Shown here: positions 7,978-17,687 of the stretch, in pieces
How the letters are laid out: each line of letters starts with the position of its first letter
Numbering within the stretch: the stretch's first letter is position 1
From: Aestuariivivens sediminicola
Lineage (GTDB): Bacteria > Bacteroidota > Bacteroidia > Flavobacteriales > Flavobacteriaceae
Length of the DNA stretch: 64,000 bases
Assembly (NCBI RefSeq): GCF_022662015.1
Contig: NZ_JAKMCM010000003.1
Coordinates: 248,001 to 312,000 of the forward strand
Direction of reading: 5' to 3'
Made by a program: the position numbers and the translations under genes
The notes under the pieces: model-generated
Told to the model about the DNA's origin: nothing
Databases searched by the model: none
Seen by the model: only the letters and a program-made list of their open reading frames with translations

Positions 7978-9707
7978 TAAATAAGTTTCATGTCTTTTAA
8001 TATGGCTTCAGCCTTGGCATCCAGATCAGCTTCGATCGCTTTAAAATGATCCAGAGCGTCCAATTCAGCATTAACACTCACATAAAATTTGATTTTTGGT
8101 TCCGTTCCACTTGGTCTCAATGCCACCTGGCTACCGTCTTCTGTATAATATATCAACACATTGGATTTCGGGATATCGATTGTACTGATTTCCCCACTGC
8201 GCATATCTTTCGAGGTTGAAGCATCGTAATCCTCTATTTTAATCACTCTTGAACCATTTATAACACTAAATGGGGTTTCACGCGCATCGATCATCATCTG
8301 TTTTATTTCCTGTGCCCCCTCGATGCCTTTCTTGGTCAATGACACTAATTTTTCTTTGTAAAAACCATGTTCCACGTAAAGCTTTAGTAATTCATTAAAG
8401 AAGGAACTGCCGCTCGATTTAGCGATAGCCGCTATTTCACAGGCCAACAATGTCGAAGTGACCGCATCTTTGTCGCGAACAAAATCGCCCACCATATAAC
8501 CGAAACTCTCCTCACCACCTCCAATGAATTCTAATTCCGGATGATCTTTAATCAGTTTTGCAATCCATTTAAAGCCTGTTAAAACAATTTTACTTTGGAC
8601 ACCATATGCGTCGGCGAGTTTCGTTAGCATGGGTGTCGAAACTATGGTCGAGGCTATGAATTCTTTACCTTTTAATTTATCTTCGGCCTTCCATTGTTTT
8701 AAGAGAAAATCGGTCATCATTAGCATGGTTTGATTTCCATTCAGTAATTGCAGTTCGTTGTCATTATTCCTTACAGCTACGCCCAATCTATCACAATCAG
8801 GATCTGTTCCTATGACGATATCCGCCCCTACCTTGTCGGCCAATTCCAGAGCCATTTTCAAGGCTGCCGGTTCTTCGGGATTGGGTGAGGCCACCGTTGG
8901 GAAATCTCCATTTGGAACCTCCTGTTCTGTTACAATATGAACATTCTTGTACCCGGCACCTTTCAGGGTTGCAGGAACGGCAGTGATAGATGTACCGTGT
9001 AATGAAGTAAAGACTATGCTTAAGTTGTCTTTTGCTTCCCGTGTTGCACCTACAGATCCATTTTTAATCGAGGCTTTAATAAATTCATCGTCAATTCCTT
9101 CGCCAATATAATGGATAAGGTGATCTTGCGCATTGAATTTGATATCCTCATAACGGATATCATTTATCATATTGATTACAGCACTGTCATGTGGCGGAAC
9201 CAGTTGACCTCCATCCTGCCAATAGACCTTATAACCGTTGTATTCCGGTGGATTGTGGGATGCTGTTAACACAATCCCACAGTGACAGTTGAGGTGCCTT
9301 ACAGCAAATGAAAGTTCCGGAGTAGGTCTTAAATCTTCAAATAGAAATACTTCAATACCATTGGCAGAGAATACATCGGCCACCACTTTAGCCAAGGTTT
9401 TACTGTTGTGTCTGCAATCATAGGCGATTACTGTTTTTGGTGTTTCGCCAGGGAATTGTTGCCGTAAATAACGACTTAAACCCTGGGTACTCTTACCGAG
9501 GGTATACTTATTGATTCTATTGGTGCCAACACCCATAATACCGCGCATACCCCCTGTGCCAAATTCCAGATCCTTGTAAAAGCTTTCCTGTATGTCTTTT
9601 GGACTGTTGGCTATGCTTTCTTTAATGGTATTCTGGGTGTCTTCATCAAATACAGGGGTTAACCATGTATTTATGCGCTCGAGTATTTTAGGTTCAATGT
9701 GTATCAT
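7977..9707 (-). CDS. Phospho-sugar mutase (phosphoglucomutase/phosphomannomutase)
   Basis: Alpha-D-phosphohexomutase of 576 residues that interconverts hexose 1- and 6-phosphates for glycogen, cell-wall and surface-sugar synthesis. Four domains are marked by the phosphoserine loop TASHNPPEYNGYK (Ser150), the metal loop GTDPDCDR (about 301-307), the sugar-specificity loop GGGEESFGYM and the phosphate-binding RPSGTEPKIKFY near the C-terminus. Length and the PDCDR loop fit the long bacterial PGM/PMM group. Glucose or mannose preference is not decidable here. A -7-like box reading TAATTTTG lies at 9733-9726 upstream. It forms an operon with the exporter. Confidence 0.93.
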   Translation of the reverse strand: MIHIEPKILERINTWLTPVFDEDTQNTIKESIANSPKDIQESFYKDLEFGTGGMRGIMGVGTNRINKYTLGKSTQGLSRYLRQQFPGETPKTVIAYDCRHNSKTLAKVVADVFSANGIEVFLFEDLRPTPELSFAVRHLNCHCGIVLTASHNPPEYNGYKVYWQDGGQLVPPHDSAVINMINDIRYEDIKFNAQDHLIHYIGEGIDDEFIKASIKNGSVGATREAKDNLSIVFTSLHGTSITAVPATLKGAGYKNVHIVTEQEVPNGDFPTVASPNPEEPAALKMALELADKVGADIVIGTDPDCDRLGVAVRNNDNELQLLNGNQTMLMMTDFLLKQWKAEDKLKGKEFIASTIVSTPMLTKLADAYGVQSKIVLTGFKWIAKLIKDHPELEFIGGGEESFGYMVGDFVRDKDAVTSTLLACEIAAIAKSSGSSFFNELLKLYVEHGFYKEKLVSLTKKGIEGAQEIKQMMIDARETPFSVINGSRVIKIEDYDASTSKDMRSGEISTIDIPKSNVLIYYTEDGSQVALRPSGTEPKIKFYVSVNAELDALDHFKAIEADLDAKAEAILKDMKLI

Positions 9708-9800
9708 AATATCAATAAGTATTTACAAAATTAATTATTTGTGTGTCATTAGACTTCAATGGCGCCGTTATTTTAGGTTATCTCAAACTATTTGAACACG

Positions 9801-10751
9801 TTAGATAAGGTTTAATTTATCCTTAATGAGGTAACGTTTTTTATTGTCTTTTGTCCTTAAAATAATTTCACCTAAAAAGCCGGCAACAAAAAACTGTGTA
9901 CCGATAATCATAGTTGAAAGTGCCAAATAGAATTGCGGTCGTTCTGTGATTAATCTCCCGCCAGGGTTTAAAAACAATTTATCAACGCCTAAATATACAG
10001 AAAAAGCAAATCCAATAGAAAACATGAGGACACCCAGAGCGCCAAACAAGTGCATTGGGCGCTTACCAAATCGGGAGAGAAACCAAATGGTTATGAGGTC
10101 TAAGAAACCATGAATGAACCGATCCATACCAAATTTGGTAACACCGTACTTTCTGGCCTGGTGGAGAACAACTTTTTCTCCTATTCTTGAGAACCCTGCA
10201 TTTTTAGAAAGCACAGGTATGTAGCGGTGCATTTCACCATTGACATCTATGTTTTTTATAACATCCTTATTGTAGGCCTTCAAACCACAATTAAAATCGT
10301 GTAATTTGACTCCAGACGTTTTTCTCGCAGCCCAATTGAACAACTTTGAGGGTAAATTCTTAGTAAAAAAAGCATCATAGCGTTTTTTCTTCCATCCGGA
10401 TACCAGATCGTAGCCATCGCTGACGATCATATTGTAGAGTTCAGGTATTTCGTCTGGATTATCCTGTAAATCGGCATCCATTGTAATGACAACATCGCCT
10501 TGAGCCTGTTCAAATCCGGCATGTAATGCCTGGGATTTACCATAATTTTTTAAAAAACGAATCCCCTTAATACTTGGATTTTGCTCCGATAGTTCTTTTA
10601 TAACGCTCCAGGAATTATCCGTGCTACCGTCGTCGATGAATATAATTTCATAGGAAAACTTATGGGTTGTCAGGACCTTTACAATCCAATCGTTTAATTC
10701 ATGTAAAGACTCGAATTCATTAAGTAGCGGTATAACTACGGATATATTCAT
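9801..10751 (-). CDS. Family 2 glycosyltransferase with C-terminal membrane segments
   Basis: 316 residues. An N-terminal GT-A domain has the nucleotide-binding IIFIDDGSTDNSW (about 38-50) and the DADLQDNPDEI metal motif (about 92-102); two membrane segments follow at about 230-255 and 270-300. This is the layout of dolichol-phosphate-mannose-synthase-like and GtrB/ArnC-like enzymes, which load a sugar on polyprenyl phosphate for surface glycans. The donor sugar is unknown. A -7-like box reading TAGTTTTG sits at 10783-10776. It is followed downstream by the phosphohexomutase, which could supply its sugar precursor (inference). Confidence 0.88.
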   Translation of the reverse strand: MNISVVIPLLNEFESLHELNDWIVKVLTTHKFSYEIIFIDDGSTDNSWSVIKELSEQNPSIKGIRFLKNYGKSQALHAGFEQAQGDVVITMDADLQDNPDEIPELYNMIVSDGYDLVSGWKKKRYDAFFTKNLPSKLFNWAARKTSGVKLHDFNCGLKAYNKDVIKNIDVNGEMHRYIPVLSKNAGFSRIGEKVVLHQARKYGVTKFGMDRFIHGFLDLITIWFLSRFGKRPMHLFGALGVLMFSIGFAFSVYLGVDKLFLNPGGRLITERPQFYLALSTMIIGTQFFVAGFLGEIILRTKDNKKRYLIKDKLNLI

Positions 10752-10789
10752 ATATAGGATTGAAATTTAACATTTCAAAACTACAAAAT

Positions 10790-11323
10790 TTATTGAGAGT
10801 CTGGCTTGCTTTTTTTCATAATAGCAGCAACGATTAAACCAATTATCGTGAAAAAAACAAGGCTTTGAGCAATCTGAAATATTTGGGATTTAAATGAAAA
10901 CAGGTCATTATTTTCCATGGCTTCAACCTGTTTAGCAATTTGGTCCGGAGGAGTATTAAATCCTTCCATCATTGCAATCGTTTTTTCGACGGCAATTTCC
11001 TTTATGGTTATGGCGGCCTCAGTATCAATGTAATTAAACAAAATAATACTTACGGCAAAACTGATTCCAATCCCCAAAGCAATCGTAATAAAATAGGAGG
11101 TAAAGGCCTCTTTAAAACTTAAGAATCCTCCAAGAATATGTTTGGATTTGGCTGTTGATACCACACCAAAACCAATAATGACAACGGGTAAGACTAATAA
11201 ATTAAGCCATAAATTTACCATCAGTTCTAAATCTATGACATAGGCGATGACCGTCCACAGGGTAAGAGCCAATCCTAAATACATACCGTAATCTTTTGCT
11301 GAGGACTTAAATGATTTTTCCAT
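10790..11323 (-). CDS. DUF4199 family membrane protein
   Basis: 177 residues with four predicted membrane segments (about 14-32, 35-53, 73-95 and 148-170) and a soluble loop between the third and fourth. The N-terminal pattern (YGMYLGLALTLWTVIAYV and a following SFKEAFTSYFITIALG) matches the Bacteroidota family catalogued as DUF4199, which is often found beside a polyprenyl glycosyltransferase, as here (38 bases away). No catalytic residues are evident. Function unknown; a helper of glycan or lipid handling is only a guess from position. A -7 box TATATTTG lies at 11367-11360. Confidence 0.78.
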   Translation of the reverse strand: MEKSFKSSAKDYGMYLGLALTLWTVIAYVIDLELMVNLWLNLLVLPVVIIGFGVVSTAKSKHILGGFLSFKEAFTSYFITIALGIGISFAVSIILFNYIDTEAAITIKEIAVEKTIAMMEGFNTPPDQIAKQVEAMENNDLFSFKSQIFQIAQSLVFFTIIGLIVAAIMKKSKPDSQ

Positions 11324-11412
11324 TAATTCTAATTTTATGGGTTACTAGTGGTTAGTACTCAAATATACTAAATCGTTACGTTGAAAGGGGAAATAAAAAA
11401 TATTAAAAACCA

Positions 11413-11442
11413 TTGCTGATTAATAAAAAATACTTAAATTTG
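11413..11442 (+). promoter_or_regulatory. Promoter of rpmE2
   Basis: TTG at 11413-11415, exactly 19 bases, then TAAATTTG at 11435-11442: a full match to the Bacteroidota housekeeping promoter. The leader to the ATG at 11477 would be about 28 bases. Confidence 0.8.
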
Positions 11443-11476
11443 CAGCTCGAAAATCGAAAAGAAAAAGCATTTAGCG

Positions 11477-11728
11477 ATGAGAAAAGGCATACACCCCGAA
11501 AATTACAGATTGGTTGCGTTTAAAGACATGTCTAATGACGACGTTTTCATAACAAAATCTACAGCAAACACAAATGAGACCATAGAGGTTGACGGTGTTG
11601 AGTATCCCCTGGTAAAAATGGAGATTTCGAGAACGTCACATCCCTATTATACCGGTAAATCGAAGCTTGTGGATACGGCTGGACGTATTGATAAGTTTAA
11701 AAATAAATATGCGAAGTTTAAAAAATAA
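11477..11728 (+). CDS. rpmE2: 50S ribosomal protein L31, type B
   Basis: 83 residues: a start of [11 protein letters not shown], then VFKD-like and SHPYYTG segments and a lysine-rich tail. It has no CxxC zinc pair, which makes it the zinc-independent type B (C-minus) form of L31, on the large ribosomal subunit at the central protuberance bridge. In many bacteria type B is expressed under zinc limitation, but flavobacteria often have only this form; here it has a strong housekeeping promoter and its own terminator, which suggests constitutive use. No Zur-like operator was recognised. Confidence 0.96.
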   Translation: MRKGIHPENYRLVAFKDMSNDDVFITKSTANTNETIEVDGVEYPLVKMEISRTSHPYYTGKSKLVDTAGRIDKFKNKYAKFKK

Positions 11729-11752
11729 CCTGAACTAAGATATAAAAATTAC

Positions 11753-11787
11753 AAAAAACCTTTCGATACTTTTGAAAGGTTTTTTTT
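11753..11787 (+). terminator. Terminator of rpmE2
   Basis: Arms AAAAAACCTTTC (11753-11764) and GAAAGGTTTTTT (from 11774) with a nine-base loop and a run of eight T. Confidence 0.85.
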
Positions 11788-11855
11788 ATGATTACTTTTA
11801 AGGTTCTGAATTCATTAGAGAAGGATAGCGTTACCACAATTAGAAATTACCGCTT

Positions 11856-13031
11856 ATGAATTACATACTTTTTGATGGACCTTCCCGTAACAATTTGTTA
11901 CCCTTTACTTTTACCAGACCCGTGGCCGATCTAAGAGTTGGTATATTGACTATACGAGAAAAGTGGGAAATGTATTTAAAGACCACGACAACAACGGTTA
12001 CCGAGGATTATTTATCCGATAAATATCCCATGGTAGAAATGGATGAGAACATTATGATCAATGCATCCTTTCTGCCTAATCTTGAACTGGTTGAAATGGT
12101 CAGGGAACTTTCTGAAAACCAGGCTATTTTTAAAGGTGAAGATATCATAGCATTTTATACAAGTAAGGCTCAGGAGGATATTGATTTCAACAGATTTGAG
12201 GCCCTGGAGTACAATGCAGACATTATAAAGATTGAGTACACCTATGATATTTTTTCAAAAAATGAGGAGGCCATCCTGGAAGATTTTGGTTTGCTCACAA
12301 AAGACAGGCACTCGTGTCCAATACCATCGAGCAATAACGTTATAGGAGCCGAACATATTTTCATTGAAGATGGGGCCAGTGTCGAATATTCAACTTTGAA
12401 TGCCAGTACAGGACCCATCTATATTGGTAAGAACGCAGAACTTTTTGAAGGCACGCTTATTAGAGGGCCTTTTGCCATTTGTGAAGGTGCAGGAACAAAA
12501 CTGGGCACAAAAATCTATGGAGCCACGACCATTGGGCCTTACAGTAAGGTGGGAGGTGAGGTTAAGAACATTGTCATGTTTGCAAATTCCAATAAAGGTC
12601 ATGAAGGTTACCTGGGGAATTCCGTGATTGGCGAATGGTGCAATTTGGGCGCAGACACCAATAGTTCCAATTTAAAAAATAATTATGCCCAGGTCCGATT
12701 GTGGAATTATGAATCGGAGGGTTTTGTGAACACTGGCTTACAATTTTGTGGTTTAATGATGGGTGATCACAGTAAATGTGGCATAAATACCATGTTCAAT
12801 ACCGGGACCGTTGTTGGGGTAAGTGCCAATGTTTTTGGTTCTGGATTCCCGAGGAATTTTATTCCAAGTTTTAGCTGGGGTGGAAGCAGTGGTTTTAGCA
12901 CCTACCAGACCAAAAGGGCCTTTGAAGTTGTTGAGAGGGTTTTTTCCAGACGTCAATTAGAGTTTACGGAGCAAGAAAAAAAGATATTGGAGCAGGTCTT
13001 TGAACTTACGAGACCTTACAGAAGAGCTTAA
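11856..13031 (+). CDS. GlmU-like sugar nucleotidyltransferase/acyltransferase family protein
   Basis: 391 residues. The N-terminal part has a degenerate nucleotidyltransferase fold (LFDGPSRNNLLPFTFTRPVADLRVGI, near 4-29). The C-terminal half from about 185 is a left-handed beta-helix with hexapeptide repeats (VIGAEHIFIEDGASVEYS, IGKNAELFEGTLIRGPF, IGPYSKVGGEVKN) and a conserved GDHSKCGINTMFNTGTVVG. This matches the Bacteroidota family described as GlmU-like, thought to make UDP-GlcNAc or a related nucleotide sugar. The usual pyrophosphorylase glycine-rich GxGxRM loop is not evident. Exact reaction unproven. Confidence 0.82.
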   Translation: MNYILFDGPSRNNLLPFTFTRPVADLRVGILTIREKWEMYLKTTTTTVTEDYLSDKYPMVEMDENIMINASFLPNLELVEMVRELSENQAIFKGEDIIAFYTSKAQEDIDFNRFEALEYNADIIKIEYTYDIFSKNEEAILEDFGLLTKDRHSCPIPSSNNVIGAEHIFIEDGASVEYSTLNASTGPIYIGKNAELFEGTLIRGPFAICEGAGTKLGTKIYGATTIGPYSKVGGEVKNIVMFANSNKGHEGYLGNSVIGEWCNLGADTNSSNLKNNYAQVRLWNYESEGFVNTGLQFCGLMMGDHSKCGINTMFNTGTVVGVSANVFGSGFPRNFIPSFSWGGSSGFSTYQTKRAFEVVERVFSRRQLEFTEQEKKILEQVFELTRPYRRA

Positions 13032-13112
13032 TTTTTTGTGCCTCGACGATTATCCGCTCTCGGTTATCTGTAAAATGTTATATTTAACCTCGATCCAAAT
13101 CTCACATTCACC

Positions 13113-14021
13113 ATGAAACCTGTTTTTTTATTATTGCTCTTACTTGCAGTGCCCTGCTTGTCACAATCGCCAGAATATAATATCCTCAACTTGGACATGA
13201 ATAGTGATCATCCGCATTTTGGTTTGATGCCTATACCATCCGGTGAGATCCTATTGACATCATATGCGCTGAACAAAAGAGGGAAGGTTGAAACGGTTGG
13301 GGGTAATCCTGTATTAACAGTATATTCAGGGAAAGCAGATAATGGGAATCAACTCCATTCGTTAGCCCCTGTGGTTATTGATCCGAACGTCAATATACCG
13401 ACCATAACGAGTGCTGCGATTTCTCCTGATGGTAAACACATGATTATTACAACACTGTATACCAATAAAAACAGACCTGACGGGGAGTTTAAAGCAAGCA
13501 ATTTTCATTTGGAAATAGGCGATTACAAGACCGGTTTAGGGTGGACTAATTTTAGGGTCCTGCCCTTTTGTAAACCCAGATATTCCTACGGACATCCTGC
13601 GTTTAGTCGAGATGGAAAAACCTTGTATTTTATTTCTAATTTCAGAGGGGGCAAACATTCGACCAAAGGAGGCTCAGATATTTTTAAGGTTGCCATTTTA
13701 GATAACAACACCTATAGTGAACCTGTAAATCTGGGGAGTACAATTAATTCCTACAGTCGCGAAATGTTTCCGGTTGTCGGTCATGACAACAGCTTATATT
13801 TTGCTTCAAACCGACCGGGGTATGGTGGATTTGATATCTACAAAAGTGTAATGGATGCTGATGGGAATTTTGAAAAGGCAGAAAAGTTACCTAAACCTTT
13901 GAACAGTAACAAGGATGATTTTTCCTTGATTATGAACGCAGATAATCGTTCCGGATTTCTTGTGTCAAAACGTGGCGGAGGAAAAGGGGATGATGATATT
14001 TACTATTTTAATGAGTACTAA
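13113..14021 (+). CDS. Exported PD40/WD40-like beta-propeller protein
   Basis: 302 residues with a signal peptide ending LSQS at about residue 19. Contains PD40-type blades of the form SPDGKxMIITT (about 107-118), SRDGKTLYFISNF (about 168-180) and SLYFASNRPGYGGFDIYKS (about 230-248), as in TolB-like or OmpA-associated propellers of Bacteroidota. These proteins are typically periplasmic or outer-membrane associated and bind other envelope components. No C-terminal OmpA or type IX domain is present. Single gene with no clear operon partner. Ligand unknown. Confidence 0.78.
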   Translation: MKPVFLLLLLLAVPCLSQSPEYNILNLDMNSDHPHFGLMPIPSGEILLTSYALNKRGKVETVGGNPVLTVYSGKADNGNQLHSLAPVVIDPNVNIPTITSAAISPDGKHMIITTLYTNKNRPDGEFKASNFHLEIGDYKTGLGWTNFRVLPFCKPRYSYGHPAFSRDGKTLYFISNFRGGKHSTKGGSDIFKVAILDNNTYSEPVNLGSTINSYSREMFPVVGHDNSLYFASNRPGYGGFDIYKSVMDADGNFEKAEKLPKPLNSNKDDFSLIMNADNRSGFLVSKRGGGKGDDDIYYFNEY

Positions 14022-14069
14022 TGTCTTCAGATTCAGGTTGGTTCGAGTTTAAAAACCTTCAAGTCTCAA

Positions 14070-15689
14070 TCAATCCTTTGTGACATATCTCAAATCCAGG
14101 AGATTTATAGGATTGTTACCTAACCCCTTAACATTTTTTCGTGTAAATCGAACAACTTCATCATAATACAGCGGAACCATAATGGCATGCGCCATGGCAA
14201 TAGAATCCATTTTAGTATAAAGTAATTTACGCTTCTCGATATCGGTAATTGTGAAGGCCTTATTGTATAAGCTGTCGAATAACTGGTTTCTAAAATGAAA
14301 ATAGTTAGAACCGAAAGGTGCAAAATTTTTACTGTAAAAAATAGATAAATAGTTTTCGGCATCCAGATAATCGGCAATCCAGGAGCTTCTGAAGAGATCT
14401 ATTTTACCATTTGACCGTCCGCTGCGCAATGTGGCTTCGGGCATGACGTCGACATTGATTTTTAGACCCGCTTTTTGCAGTTCTCTTTGGATGAATTCAC
14501 AAAAGTTTAAGTAATTGCTCGTTGTATTTAGAGTGACTTCAGGATCTCGAATACCGGTTTCCTTCTTAAACTGTTCGATAAGTTGCTTCGCTTTTTCAGG
14601 TTTGTAGGTATAACCGATGTCCTTACTATATCCGGGGAGTCCGATGGGTATAAAACCACCATTGGCAGGATTTCCAATACCGTTTCGCATATAGATCATC
14701 ATTTTTTTTCTGTCGAAACCATAATTAATGGCTTTACGGATCAATTTAGAACGAATTTCAGGGACATCGGAATCTAAATAAAATCCTAGGTATTCCGTAT
14801 TTAAATAGGGACCGCGAATCATATTGATCTCTTGCGCATAAACAGTCCTTAATTTTCCGTCGGCAGTCAGTAATTCATCCTTATAGGAGGCATCCAAACT
14901 GTTTAAAAAGTCAATATTTCCTTGAGCAAATTCTAAAAATTCACTCTGTTTGTCGGGTAAAAAAGTTATGGCCACGGCCTCTAAATAGGGTAATTGCTCT
15001 CCCTTTTCGTCTTTCTCAAAATAGAGTTCGTTTTTTCGAAATACCAGTTTGATGTTTTCTTCCCACCGTTTAAATTTAAACGGACCGGTACCAATGGGGT
15101 GTGATCTGAATTCATTACCGTAATACTCGACAATCTCTCTTGGGACCACCGAGCAATATTTCATTGTTAACAAGCCTATAAATGCCGGGAAGGGTTGTTT
15201 TAACTTAATTTCAAATACACTATCGTTAATGGCTTTAAAATCGTCAACTTTATTCATAACCCAACTTCCCGGAGCAGCTAAGTCTGGGTCTCGTAAGCGG
15301 TTGAGGCTGTACGTAAAATCATCTGCTTTGACGGATCGCGTTGCATCTTCTCCAAATAATTTGTGCTTGTGAAAAAATACATCCTTTCGCAGCGTGAACC
15401 TGTAATAAAGCCCATCTTCAGAAATGGTCCAGCGTTTGGCTATTGACGGAAGAATATTGAGGTTTTCATCTAATTGAACCAAGCCATTGAACAATTGGTT
15501 GCATGCCGAATTGTCCTGTAGGGTCCTTGAAAAAGCAGGATCCAAGGTATTTAGGTTGGCATACTCGTTGAACCTGAAAACCAAATGGTCTCTATTGGAA
15601 TTGAGATCCCCGGTACATGAAAAAAGGAAAACGAAAACACAACTAATTGATGTATAGAACGTTGATTGTTTTAGGACATGTTTTAACAT
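14070..15689 (-). CDS. ABC transporter solute-binding lipoprotein (oligopeptide type)
   Basis: 539 residues of the SBP family 5 (OppA/DppA-like), which binds peptides or nickel chelates outside the membrane. A lipobox LFSCTG puts the lipidated Cys at about residue 25. The body shows typical elements: TLDPAFSRTLQDN, ADDFTYSLNRLRDP, HPIGTGPFKFKRWEEN and YLDAENYLSIFYSK. No permease or ATPase gene is next to it, so it is an orphan binding protein; in Bacteroidota such orphans may work with transporters encoded elsewhere. The ligand cannot be inferred. Confidence 0.88.
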   Translation of the reverse strand: MLKHVLKQSTFYTSISCVFVFLFSCTGDLNSNRDHLVFRFNEYANLNTLDPAFSRTLQDNSACNQLFNGLVQLDENLNILPSIAKRWTISEDGLYYRFTLRKDVFFHKHKLFGEDATRSVKADDFTYSLNRLRDPDLAAPGSWVMNKVDDFKAINDSVFEIKLKQPFPAFIGLLTMKYCSVVPREIVEYYGNEFRSHPIGTGPFKFKRWEENIKLVFRKNELYFEKDEKGEQLPYLEAVAITFLPDKQSEFLEFAQGNIDFLNSLDASYKDELLTADGKLRTVYAQEINMIRGPYLNTEYLGFYLDSDVPEIRSKLIRKAINYGFDRKKMMIYMRNGIGNPANGGFIPIGLPGYSKDIGYTYKPEKAKQLIEQFKKETGIRDPEVTLNTTSNYLNFCEFIQRELQKAGLKINVDVMPEATLRSGRSNGKIDLFRSSWIADYLDAENYLSIFYSKNFAPFGSNYFHFRNQLFDSLYNKAFTITDIEKRKLLYTKMDSIAMAHAIMVPLYYDEVVRFTRKNVKGLGNNPINLLDLRYVTKD

Positions 15690-15777
15690 ATAACTTATTA
15701 GTTGTAAATTTGCTGACTTTTAAGGGTAAATATAATTTTTATAAACTCCTGAAACAAGTTAGGGAGTAGAAAAGGTA

Positions 15778-17109
15778 ATGAACAAGAAAGTTGCATTTTA
15801 TACATTGGGTTGCAAACTCAACTTTTCTGAAACTTCTACCATTGCAAGACGTTTTACAAATGAAGGTTTTGATCGGGTGGATTTCTCCGAAAAGGCCGAT
15901 ATCTATGTCATAAATACCTGTTCTGTTACTGAAAATGCCGACAGACGTTTCAAGACAATTGTGAAACAGGCTCAAAAAGCAAATCCGAAGGCCTTCATTG
16001 CGGCGGTAGGGTGCTATGCCCAGTTAAAACCCGAGGAATTAGCGGATGTAAATGGTGTAGACTTGGTTCTTGGTGCCACAGAAAAGTTTAAAATAACCGA
16101 TTATATTAACGACTTAAGTAAAAATGATTTTGGAGAGATTCATTCTTGCGAGATTGGAGAAGCCGATTTTTATGTCGGTTCTTATTCCTTAGGAGATCGT
16201 ACACGTGCCTTTTTAAAAGTTCAGGATGGATGTGACTACAAATGTACCTATTGTACCATCCCATTGGCCAGAGGTATTTCTCGCAGTGACACCTTGAATA
16301 ACGTCCTGAAGAACGCAAGGGAGATTTCGCAACAGAACATAAAAGAAATTGTTTTAACCGGTGTCAATATTGGAGATTATGGCAAAGGTGAATTCGGAAA
16401 CAAGAGGCATGAGCATACCTTTTTAGATTTGGTTACCGAACTTGATAAGGTTCGAGGTATTGAACGTATACGGATATCTTCCATAGAACCCAATCTGTTA
16501 CAGAATGAGACCATTGATCTGGTGTCCAGATCAAGAACATTCGTACCTCATTTTCATATTCCTTTACAGTCAGGAAGTAATGTCATACTAAGGAAAATGA
16601 AGCGGCGTTATGTAAGGGAACTGTATGCTGAACGTGTCGCCAAGATTAGAGAGGTGATGCCGCATGCGTGTATTGGAGTAGATGTTATAGTTGGCTTTCC
16701 CGGGGAAACCGATGCTCATTTTTTGGAAACATTTCATTTTTTGAATGCACTTGATATTTCATATTTGCATGTTTTTACCTATTCGGAACGCGACGCTACT
16801 GAGGCTGCTGCAATGGACGGTGTTATTCCGAAACAGGTGCGCAGTAAGCGTAGTAAGATGTTGCGAGCGCTATCAGTTAAGAAACGCAGGGCCTTTTATG
16901 AGAGTCAATTAGGCACTATTAGAACCGTTTTGTTTGAAAGCGAGAATAAGGAAGGCTTTATTTATGGATTTACGGAGAATTATATTAAGGTGAAAACACC
17001 GTGGAATCCGGAATTGGTCAACACCTTACACGACATCGAACTGACAAAAATTGATGATGACGGTGCCGTTAGATTTGAATTTCTAAATGCAGAAATCTAC
17101 TCAAAATAA
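15778..17109 (+). CDS. mtaB: tRNA t6A37 methylthiotransferase MtaB
   Basis: 443 residues of the radical-SAM methylthiotransferase family, which turns t6A37 into ms2t6A37 in tRNAs decoding ANN codons. Domain order is right: N-terminal UPF0004 cluster domain (YTLGCKLNFSETS, INTCSVTENADR, VGCYAQLKPEE with three cluster cysteines), radical-SAM motif CDYKCTYCTIP near 150-160, and a C-terminal TRAM-like region. YTLGCKLN at the start favours MtaB over MiaB or RimO. A -7 box TAAATTTG at 15715-15722 lies upstream. Confidence 0.93.
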   Translation: MNKKVAFYTLGCKLNFSETSTIARRFTNEGFDRVDFSEKADIYVINTCSVTENADRRFKTIVKQAQKANPKAFIAAVGCYAQLKPEELADVNGVDLVLGATEKFKITDYINDLSKNDFGEIHSCEIGEADFYVGSYSLGDRTRAFLKVQDGCDYKCTYCTIPLARGISRSDTLNNVLKNAREISQQNIKEIVLTGVNIGDYGKGEFGNKRHEHTFLDLVTELDKVRGIERIRISSIEPNLLQNETIDLVSRSRTFVPHFHIPLQSGSNVILRKMKRRYVRELYAERVAKIREVMPHACIGVDVIVGFPGETDAHFLETFHFLNALDISYLHVFTYSERDATEAAAMDGVIPKQVRSKRSKMLRALSVKKRRAFYESQLGTIRTVLFESENKEGFIYGFTENYIKVKTPWNPELVNTLHDIELTKIDDDGAVRFEFLNAEIYSK

Positions 17110-17234
17110 GGGTATTATCGTCTTTTAGGATGGTTTTCTTGAAGTTAATCGGATTTATTTGATCTAGTCCAAAGACTAAATTAGGTTTGGAGAGAAATTA
17201 GAACTCAGTTCTAAAGAACCCAAATCTATTCGTT

Positions 17235-17603
17235 ATGAGAACCTACCTGAAATTAGTTGTTGGTATTACACTGCTCTTTTTGTTTTCTTCTTGTACCAAG
17301 GAGGATATCCATCCGGATCATAATGTACTGGGCGTTTGGGAAACCACAGTTTCCGACAATACCTATATACTGGTTTTCGGAGAAAACAATACCGGATTGC
17401 ATATCGAGACCAATGTTAATGATTCTGAAGGCGCTTCAAGTGCCGTACCCTTTAATTGGATCCGAAATAATAAGGACGTCGTCACAACCGATGCCAATGC
17501 GATGCAACGCAGCTACATTATGAATGCAGACGGACAGTTAGTTTTAAATACTGCTAACCTATCTTATTTGAAAGTTTCTAACGACTACGGGCGCTATTAC
17601 TAG
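17235..17603 (+). CDS. Small lipoprotein of unknown function
   Basis: 122 residues. Signal peptide with lipobox LFSSCTK (Cys at about residue 20), then a short domain with LGVWETTVSDNTYILVFGENNTG, which looks like the first strands of a lipocalin-like or calycin fold commonly seen in Bacteroidota lipoproteins. Followed by a strong terminator, so it is a transcription unit with or after mtaB (125-base gap). Role unknown. Confidence 0.65.
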   Translation: MRTYLKLVVGITLLFLFSSCTKEDIHPDHNVLGVWETTVSDNTYILVFGENNTGLHIETNVNDSEGASSAVPFNWIRNNKDVVTTDANAMQRSYIMNADGQLVLNTANLSYLKVSNDYGRYY

Positions 17604-17631
17604 AAGACAACATTTTAACCGAATACAAAAT

Positions 17632-17662
17632 AAAAACTCCGAAGTTTGCTTCGGAGTTTTTT
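17632..17662. terminator. Terminator between convergent genes
   Basis: Perfect nine-pair stem ACTCCGAAG (17636-17644) and CTTCGGAGT (17649-17657) with a four-base loop, A-run before and T-run after; works in both directions between the lipoprotein gene and the leftward 98-residue gene. Confidence 0.88.
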
Positions 17663-17687
17663 ATAATTTTTCAGAAAGAATTTAAGT

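Noticed and set aside
17215-17230. Copy of CCCAAATCT in the leader of the 17235 lipoprotein
   Set aside because: Same sense as the small-RNA seed, so it could not pair with it; a nine-base match is expected about once by chance in a window this size.
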